Below, piece after piece: positions 58,823-64,000 of a stretch of 64,000 nucleotides of DNA. The position numbers and the translations under genes were made by a program. The notes beneath the pieces were generated by a model. It saw nothing but the letters and a program-made list of their open reading frames with translations, was not told where the DNA came from and searched no databases. This stretch comes from JAVRLB01 sp049965455 (GTDB taxonomy: Archaea; Thermoplasmatota; Thermoplasmata; Thermoplasmatales; ARK-15). The DNA is taken from assembly GCA_049965455.1 (NCBI GenBank), contig JBMFWH010000002.1:1-64000 (forward strand), written 5' to 3'. Every line of letters starts with the position of its first letter. Position 1 is the first letter of the stretch.

Positions 58823-59776
58823 TATTTTTGTAAATTTTTTTATTTTTATTTTTATAATATCTTTTGAAATAGTTATATTCTCAGTTGTTTTTATTTCTAC
58901 TTTTTCACTAAATAAGTAACCTAAAATCATAAAGCTTTTCCCTATTTTTATAATTTGCTCTACTTCAACTTCAAACCCGTCTTCACTTAATATCACATCC
59001 TCGGACCTGAATGCTATAATGTCATTTTCTCCAAGTCCTAACCTTTTGTTTAGTTCCTGATTTTTAACTATGTTATTCAACCCCATAAATTTAGCTATAA
59101 ACTCATTATTTGGCTTTGAAATTATACTATTATAATCCCCGACCTGCACTAATTTACCGCTGTTAAATACTCCGATCCTGTCGGCTAAATCTATTGCCTG
59201 AGCAGGTTCATGTGTAACGTGGATAGTCGTAAGACCGTATTCTTTATGTATCCTCTTTAGCTCATATGTAAATTTCTCTTTTATGTTTAAGTCCAGGCCG
59301 GTTAATGGCTCGTCCAACAACAGTAATTTGGGTTCTATTGCCAAAGCTCGCGCAATCGCAACTTTTTGCTTTTCACCACCACTAAGCACTTCTGGCCTTT
59401 TATACAGTAACTTTTCAAGATCCAATGTTTTGATAAGTGGCGCAATTTTTTTTTCTGCCTCTGCTTTATATATGCCTCTAACTCTCAATCCAAAAGTAAT
59501 GTTGTCTTTCACACTCATATTATTAAACAGTGAATATTCCTGTGGCACATACCCTATATGCCTTAGTTCAGGTGACTTAAAAGTGATCTCTTCCCCATCC
59601 AAAAATATGTGCCCTTTATCAGGGCGGTATGCCCCTGCTATTATATCTAAAAATAAGCTTTTTCCTGCACCTGTGGGGCCTAACAATATGAAATATTCAT
59701 TATCCTGTATCTTTATATTTACGTCAGCGATTGTCAACGTTGGCACGCTCAGAGATATGTCTTCAATCCTAATCAT
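58817..59776 (-). CDS. wtpC: Molybdate/tungstate ABC transporter ATP-binding protein
   Basis: 319 residues. Walker A LGPTGAGKSLFLDIIAG (about 33-49), signature LSGGEKQKVAIARALAIE (about 130), Walker B KLLLLDEPLTGLD, and H-loop TTIHVTHEPAQAIDLADRIG. A C-terminal TOBE-like regulatory segment (ENDIIAFRSEDVILSEDGFE) fits molybdate-type ATPases. It energises import with the neighbouring permease, whose stop it overlaps by 4 bp. Confidence 0.9.
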   Translation of the reverse strand: MIRIEDISLSVPTLTIADVNIKIQDNEYFILLGPTGAGKSLFLDIIAGAYRPDKGHIFLDGEEITFKSPELRHIGYVPQEYSLFNNMSVKDNITFGLRVRGIYKAEAEKKIAPLIKTLDLEKLLYKRPEVLSGGEKQKVAIARALAIEPKLLLLDEPLTGLDLNIKEKFTYELKRIHKEYGLTTIHVTHEPAQAIDLADRIGVFNSGKLVQVGDYNSIISKPNNEFIAKFMGLNNIVKNQELNKRLGLGENDIIAFRSEDVILSEDGFEVEVEQIIKIGKSFMILGYLFSEKVEIKTTENITISKDIIKIKIKKFTKIS

Positions 59777-60627
59777 CTTTCAACTCCTGGCACATAAAAT
59801 ATTTTATGTTGCCCCTGTACAACCTTCAATACTATAAAAATCACAATCGATATTATTATCAATACTGAAGATAGACCAACCGCACCCGTCAACCCCGTAA
59901 CTTCAAACTGGTTGTATACCTGTACTCCTGCAATTTCCTGGTACTCTGGCAGTATATAAGGTGCCACAATCAGTATGGCTCCTACTTCACTCATTGCCCT
60001 TCCCCAGCTCAGTATAGTTCCCGTAAGAATGCTTCTGGCTGTCTGGGGAATCATTACCTTGGAAATAACTTGCCACTGTGATGCGCCAAGTGTTCTGGCA
60101 ACTAGCTCTATTCTTGGATCTATGCTTTTTATTGCTTCTTCCATAGTTTTAATGGCGTAAGTTCCACTGACAAATATGTACGCCATGACCACAGCTAACA
60201 TATTATAGCCGAAGGATATATTAAAAATGTTCAGAAAAGTACCTCCTGGTTCAGCGGTTGCAAAAACCAGTAAAAGTGCGATTCCCACTACGCTATGCGG
60301 TATCATTATAGGGACTTCGATAATTGAGTCCATTATCTTTTTCCCTGCAAATTTGTACCTTGCTAAGAGATACGCTAGTGGAAATCCAAATAATACCACT
60401 ATTATGGATGAGATGGTAGCACCTATAACCGTGATCTTAATAGAGTTCATGTTTGTTGCGGACATAAACTGGCTAAAAAGGTACTGCGGGGATACGTAAG
60501 TTATCAGCCTTATTATAGGGACCACAAAAAATAAGATTACTATTATGGATATGATCCATACAAAAACAGGGAAGGATTTACTATCTGATATGGTTCTTGG
60601 TATCTTTTTTCCGATATGCATAAACAT
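59773..60627 (-). CDS. wtpB: Molybdate/tungstate ABC transporter permease
   Basis: 284 residues, six membrane helices. The cytoplasmic coupling loop (EAA motif) is ELVARTLGASQWQVISKVMI near residue 180; PIMIPHSVVGIALLLVFATA is typical of ModB/WtpB. GGGAG 7-8 nt before the ATG supports the start. With wtpC it makes the import channel; moaC/moaD about 16 kb away make the cofactor that would use the metal. Confidence 0.9.
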   Translation of the reverse strand: MFMHIGKKIPRTISDSKSFPVFVWIISIIVILFFVVPIIRLITYVSPQYLFSQFMSATNMNSIKITVIGATISSIIVVLFGFPLAYLLARYKFAGKKIMDSIIEVPIMIPHSVVGIALLLVFATAEPGGTFLNIFNISFGYNMLAVVMAYIFVSGTYAIKTMEEAIKSIDPRIELVARTLGASQWQVISKVMIPQTARSILTGTILSWGRAMSEVGAILIVAPYILPEYQEIAGVQVYNQFEVTGLTGAVGLSSVLIIISIVIFIVLKVVQGQHKIFYVPGVER

Positions 60628-60668
60628 ACATTATGATTCTCCCTATTAAAATTTTATTATGCGTATTT

Positions 60669-61355
60669 TTATGTTGTTTTTAAGCCTGAAATCTCTTCCA
60701 CTTTATCCTCTTTCCCGATCAATAAAGTGTCTATAAAACCGATGAATAAGCCAACTTCTACTACGCCAGGAACATATTTTAGCTTTTTATATAATACCTC
60801 TGGGTTTTCAAAGTTAAGATTTTTACAATCTATAATATAATTTTTGTTGTCTGTCAGATATGTCTTGCCTGTAACTTTTCTAATCTCACAGATAGCCCCC
60901 ATTCTTTCAATGTTGTTAATGACAGACAGATATGAAAAAGGTATAACCTCAATAGGTAAAGGGTAGGTTCCGAGCCTGTTTTTTAGTTTGGATTCATCTA
61001 TCACTATGACCCTATACTTAGAATTGTAGGCCAGTACCTTTTCTCTCAATAGCGCTCCGCCACCGCCTTTGATCATATTTAATTTATTGTCAACCTCATC
61101 AGCGCTATCTATGTAAATATCAGATGTCTGGCCCTTAAACTTCAAGACTCTGATATTTGCCTGCTTTAATAATTCTTCAGATTTAGAAGAACTTGCAACT
61201 GTGTTAATTTTAAGGCCGTCATTTACTTTTTTTGCCAGCTCTTCGATGACAAACTTTACTGTAGACCCTGTCCCTATCCCAACTAAATATCCATCATTTA
61301 TGTATTCTACCGCTCTTCTAGCCGCCAATTGCTTTTCTATGTCCTGTAAATTCAT
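60669..61355 (-). CDS. rpiA: Ribose-5-phosphate isomerase A
   Basis: 228 residues. GIGTGSTVKFVIEELAKK (about 27-44), IDSADEVDNKLNMIKGGGGA (catalytic Asp, Lys) and LLREKVLAYNSKYRVIVIDE are the RpiA signatures. It interconverts ribose 5-phosphate and ribulose 5-phosphate for nucleotide synthesis. Its promoter is read from GAAAGTTATATCAATTG (minus strand, about 61376-61392), directly beside the octamer of miniature element C; the start codon is 45 nt from the element. Confidence 0.95.
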   Translation of the reverse strand: MNLQDIEKQLAARRAVEYINDGYLVGIGTGSTVKFVIEELAKKVNDGLKINTVASSSKSEELLKQANIRVLKFKGQTSDIYIDSADEVDNKLNMIKGGGGALLREKVLAYNSKYRVIVIDESKLKNRLGTYPLPIEVIPFSYLSVINNIERMGAICEIRKVTGKTYLTDNKNYIIDCKNLNFENPEVLYKKLKYVPGVVEVGLFIGFIDTLLIGKEDKVEEISGLKTT

Positions 61356-61400
61356 GATTAAAAGATATATTCAATCAATTGATATAACTTTCCATTGGGA

Positions 61401-61574
61401 GTAACTAGTCACGATTATGAAACGGCAATATAAAAGAAAGTGCCTTTAATGCAATATATTTTTAATTTATTATTATTACAAAATAAAATATATTATCTAT
61501 CCTTTAAATTCGGTAAAAATTACGCATCATACTCGTTTTTATAAAAACTTAACTTCAGAATCGTGACCAGTTAC
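61401..61574 (+). mobile_element. Family-1 miniature inverted-repeat element, copy C
   Basis: 174 bp aligned to copies A, B and D. Left end GTAACTAGTCACGATTATGA; right end (reversed) GGTAACTGGTCACGATTCTG. CATTGGGA is duplicated on both sides (61393-61400, 61575-61582). On the rpiA side the octamer is followed at once by GAAAGTTATA (minus strand). This copy is in reverse orientation relative to the gene it precedes, unlike A, B and D, so orientation is not fixed. Confidence 0.9.
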
Positions 61575-61605
61575 CATTGGGATCTTTTGTAAAAAATTGA
61601 GATAT

Positions 61606-62640
61606 TGCCTGAATAGTAAATTTTCTTAACGGCCGGCTTTTTTGAGACACCATGTCAGGCATTGGTGTCGCTAGGAGGATAAATATGAAATATACAAAAA
61701 ACCATAACAAAAATATGAACGCACCTGCCGTTGGAATTGATATTGGAGAGAGTGAAAGCGTTGCTCACTTTGTCTCTGCTTCTGGAGACACTCTTGAGCA
61801 TTTTAGCTTTAAGATGGATGATGCTGGATTCAATGAATTCAGAAGAAAGATACCTGTTAATGCAAGAATTGCATTTGAGGCATCTGGCCTTGCATATCCA
61901 GTCTTCAAAAAACTTAAGAACTTAGGATATGAAGATATTACGGTTGCACATCCTAAAGAGTTATCATGGATTATAAAATCGAAGAAGAATGATCATGTGG
62001 ATAGTATTAAAATAGCTAAATTACATTTAGTTGACATGCTACCCAAATCAAATCTTCTGAGCCAAGAAGAGCAGATATTTAGGGACTTGCTAATACAGAG
62101 AGTTAAGATTGGAAAACAGATATCAAACTTAAAGAACAGCATCATAGGATATCTTAAACGATAAGATCTGTTCAACAAATTACCTGAATAATAATTTCCG
62201 GGAAAGAGGAAAAAAGCGATAAAAGCGATAAAGTTTGGAGGCCAGAGAGACTTAGTAATAAAGACCATGATGGATCACATGGAATTCTTGGAGAACCAAC
62301 AAAAACCGATAGAAAAATAGATCAAGAAGATAGCAAGGGAGAATGACGATGTAAAGTTACTGATGACAATCAAGGGTGTTGATTATTATCTTGCATCTCT
62401 GCTCTCCTCCTATATAGGAGACATAACAAGGTTTGAGAGCAAAGATCGACTGGCAAGTTTCTTTGGAGTATTACGAGCCATTATTTGCAGACGCCGGAAG
62501 AAGCATTCTGGAGCAGATTACCGGAAGAATGCAAGCTAGGAGTATTTTATGCATTGGTTGAAGGAGCTGAAAAAGATGAGAAAAAATAAAAATATGAGGA
62601 GCCTTTATATAATCAAAGGATCTGGGACTATACATCCAGC
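61606..62640 (+). mobile_element. Decayed IS110-like element
   Basis: It begins with an 80-bp non-coding leader (61606-61684), repeated in part at 57388, with a perfect hairpin GACACCA...TGGTGTC at 61645-61668. A DEDD-type transposase pseudogene and degenerate sequence follow to about 62640. IS110 elements have no inverted repeats; the leader position is where IS110 bridge RNA is made. The right boundary is uncertain and coincides with the target octamer of miniature element D. Confidence 0.6.
61685..62600 (+). pseudogene. IS110-family transposase, interrupted
   Basis: From the ATG at 61685 (AGGAGGA 4 nt upstream) the first 159 codons are intact: PAVGIDIGESESVAHFVSAS (DEDD domain start), ARIAFEASGLAYPVFKKLKN, AHPKELSWIIKSKKNDHVDS with the conserved Lys-Asn-Asp core. 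A TAA at 62162 cuts it. Beyond, broken frames still show LMTIKGVDYYLASLLSSYIG and RFESKDRLASFFGV of the C-terminal Transposase_20 domain. The serine-containing C-terminus is scrambled, so it is inactive. Confidence 0.8.
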
Positions 62641-62650
62641 ACAAAATTCA

Positions 62651-62823
62651 GTAACTGGTTACGATTATGAAGAGGTAATTTAAAAGAAAGTGCCTTTAAT
62701 ACAATATATTTTTAATATATTATTATTACAAAATAAATATATTATCTATCTTTTAAATATAGTGAAAATTACGCATAATACTAGCTTTTATGAGAACTTA
62801 ACTTCAGAATCGTGACCTATTAC
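62651..62823 (+). mobile_element. Family-1 miniature inverted-repeat element, copy D
   Basis: 173 bp with the family ends (left GTAACTGGTTACGATTATGA; right TCAGAATCGTGACCTATTAC). AAAATTCA is duplicated on both sides (62643-62650, 62824-62831). The right octamer is followed directly by GAAATATTTAAATA, promoter of the membrane-protein gene at 62880. The unoccupied counterpart of this site exists before the gene at 1009 (AAAATTCA then GAAATTTTAAA). Confidence 0.9.
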
Positions 62824-62879
62824 AAAATTCAGAAATATTTAAATACTGAAAACTTATAAACATTTATTGGAGGATTTAT

Positions 62880-63326
62880 ATGATTAATCAACAAAACCAA
62901 ATGCCAGATAATCCACAACCATACCAACAGCCACAACCAATGCCTAATGCATATTACCCTCCAAGAGCTAGCATATCAGAAACACTATCTAAAGATAATA
63001 TGATAGCTATCTTAACTATATTAAGTGTATTTTTGATGTGGTTAGGATATCTATTAGAGATCGTAGGAGCAATACCTTCCAACACTGGTGCAACAAATGA
63101 TACAATTATAAGCTCTGGAGCAATAATTTTTGAATTAGGTGCATTTATGCTTGTACTAATGCTAATTCTAGTGGGACTTTTGCGATTTATATTCCCAGCA
63201 TGGCAAAAACATGAGGCAGACAGATGGGTCAGAGTTTTCCTAATATTGGCTGGTCTGGTAATAGTTGTGATAGCATTTTCATTCATAACATCATTTGGCA
63301 CACTATCTGCGCTATTACATATATAA
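62880..63326 (+). CDS. Small membrane protein with Pro/Gln-rich N-terminus
   Basis: 148 residues. A hydrophilic Gln/Pro/Asn-rich tail (QQNQMPDNPQPYQQPQPMPN) precedes three hydrophobic helices (ILTILSVFLMWLGYLLEIVG; IIFELGAFMLVLMLILVGLL; VFLILAGLVIVVIAFSFITS). GGAGGATTTAT precedes the ATG. Unknown function; Pro/Gln-rich tails followed by membrane bundles are common in archaeal DUF-type membrane proteins. Its promoter nearly matches that of the GH114-like gene at 1009. Confidence 0.72.
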   Translation: MINQQNQMPDNPQPYQQPQPMPNAYYPPRASISETLSKDNMIAILTILSVFLMWLGYLLEIVGAIPSNTGATNDTIISSGAIIFELGAFMLVLMLILVGLLRFIFPAWQKHEADRWVRVFLILAGLVIVVIAFSFITSFGTLSALLHI

Positions 63327-63391
63327 ATTCCATTTTTTTATTTTTTATTCTTAAATTCTAAATGTTTCGGTAATATCTGATAGAACTATGG

Positions 63392-63535
63392 ATGAAAAAT
63401 AGTGTTGAAGATTCCATGAAAGAATTTGTAGCTATCGAGATCAAGAAAATAGGTCATAATTATTATATTTACAAAGTTTCTAGTGCTTATAACAAAGAGA
63501 AAAAAAGAGCCAAAGTATGTAGGCTCTTAACATAG
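63392..63535 (+). pseudogene. Transposase N-terminal fragment
   Basis: 47 codons, MKNSVEDSMKEFVAIEIKKI then GHNYYIYKVSSAYNKEKKRA, ending at a TAG next to the tRNA-Thr 3' end. The pattern hYYhYxVSSxxxxEKKRxK is the N-terminus of IS4/IS1634-type transposases. No catalytic domain follows, so it is a leftover of an insertion. Confidence 0.45.
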
Positions 63536-63608
63536 AGCCACTGGAGGGATTTGAACCCTCGACCTACTGATTACGAATCAATCGCTCTTCCTGCTGAGCT
63601 ACAGTGGC
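63536..63608 (-). tRNA. tRNA-Thr (anticodon CGT)
   Basis: 73 nt on the minus strand. Acceptor GCCACTG/CAGTGGC with discriminator U, anticodon stem ATTGA/TCAGT (one G-U pair), loop TTCGTAA, anticodon CGT (ACG codons). D-arm GCTCAGCAGGAAGAGC and T-arm GAGGGTTCAAATCCCTC are regular. No intron or encoded CCA. Confidence 0.93.
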
Positions 63609-63612
63609 AAGA

Positions 63613-64000
63613 TTATTTGCTAATGAATGTTTCATACACATCTTCGTAGGTTGGCGGGATATTTGCCATATCCTGTAAATCTTTAGGTGGTACAAAAGCT
63701 TTTAGTTCTTCCTCTAAAGTACCGTCATCCTTTACCCCTATTTTGGATAATGCGTTTTCCGGGCTATATCTTTTTAGCAGATCCCTCAATTTTAACAGGA
63801 AAAGGTCCAGGTATTGTGGATCTAAAGCCAAATATGATATTTTAGATCCAAGTTTTTCAGATTGCTTGATTGTTTCATATATAAATCTGTGCTCGTAAAT
63901 ATTCAGTCTCAGTAATGATATATTTGGCCCCCAAACAGGCTCTTTCAACAGAAATAAAATTGCCCATCCAGCCCATGGGTCGGTGGTGGATATAAACTTT
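63613..64000 (-). CDS. C-terminal part of an unidentified soluble protein (runs off the window)
   Basis: The minus-strand frame is open from the window edge to the stop at 63613, at least 128 codons (FISTTDPWAGWAILFLLKEP, then VWGPNISLLRLNIYEHRFIY, ending PPTYEDVYETFISK). A TTG at 63948 is not a likely start because the frame continues upstream. Helix-rich, with the Pro-rich end PPKDLQDMANIPPTYED. I do not recognise the family. The tRNA-Thr gene is 4 bp downstream of its stop on the same strand. Confidence 0.6.
   Translation of the reverse strand, partial: KFISTTDPWAGWAILFLLKEPVWGPNISLLRLNIYEHRFIYETIKQSEKLGSKISYLALDPQYLDLFLLKLRDLLKRYSPENALSKIGVKDDGTLEEELKAFVPPKDLQDMANIPPTYEDVYETFISK

Overview
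This AT-rich 64 kb window comes from an archaeal chromosome. The evidence is a TATA-binding protein, TATA-type promoters with many leaderless starts, the archaeal exosome/proteasome superoperon, RFC small subunit, Topo VI, archaeal-type GlyRS and HisRS, and NadM. Gene content (menaquinone tail genes, ADP-forming acetyl-CoA ligase, site-2 protease, CBS proteins, thiolase plus DUF35) and compact layout suggest a heterotrophic Thermoplasmatota-like euryarchaeon. Textbook Thermoplasmatales use gyrase and lack Topo VI, so the lineage may be a deeper or neighbouring one; this placement is inference.

Layout. 1-5.6 kb is a mobile-element-rich segment (IS605 remnants, one IS200/IS605 element with intact tnpA and an internally deleted tnpB) around a GH114-like secreted protein, nadM and citrate synthase. 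5.6-9.3 kb holds a thiolase/DUF35 pair and a large secreted protein. 9.3-10.9 kb is a scar: tRNA-Ser, a truncated MFS transporter fused to a stray Hint domain, and miniature repeats. 11.4-16.5 kb carries three tandem KaiC-like genes followed by a menaquinone cluster (UbiE-, UbiD- and UbiA-like). 16.6-31.8 kb has tbp, a site-2 protease, a CBS protein, tldD/tldE, topo VI A/B, a Na+/H+ antiporter, a K+ channel, a radical SAM/B12 protein and a LysO-type exporter. 31.8-42.9 kb has pyruvate phosphate dikinase, an old-yellow-enzyme type reductase, a complete but frameshifted insertion sequence, histidine ammonia-lyase, hisS and an ADP-forming acyl-CoA ligase. 43-52.3 kb has moaC/moaD, an OsmC protein, a lone asparagine-synthetase domain, glyS, CBS proteins, guaB, map, a Sua5-like gene, tRNA-Asn and rfcS. 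52.4-56.5 kb is the superoperon psmA-sdo1-rrp4-rrp41-rrp42-rpl37ae-rpoP on the minus strand. 56.5-64 kb has a CBS/zinc-ribbon protein, a molybdate/tungstate ABC transporter on two strands, rpiA, a decayed IS110 element, a small membrane protein, tRNA-Thr and a partial gene.

The most striking feature is two families of miniature inverted-repeat elements (about 174 bp and 194 bp, unrelated ends). Five of the six complete copies have a perfect 8-bp flanking duplication. All six lie 42-60 nt from a start codon, with the 8-bp flank directly touching a BRE/TATA-like core promoter. They stand in front of guaB, rpiA, moaC, psmA and two genes of unknown function. This looks like insertion targeted to, or tolerated only at, the upstream edge of the archaeal pre-initiation complex.

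Several proteins deviate from their families: a thiolase with Gly in place of the nucleophilic Cys, KaiC homologues without a P-loop, a histidine ammonia-lyase with Ser-Ser-Gly in place of Ala-Ser-Gly, a menaquinone methyltransferase whose conserved N-terminus has no standard start codon, and a Hint domain lacking its block-B His and C-terminal His-Asn.
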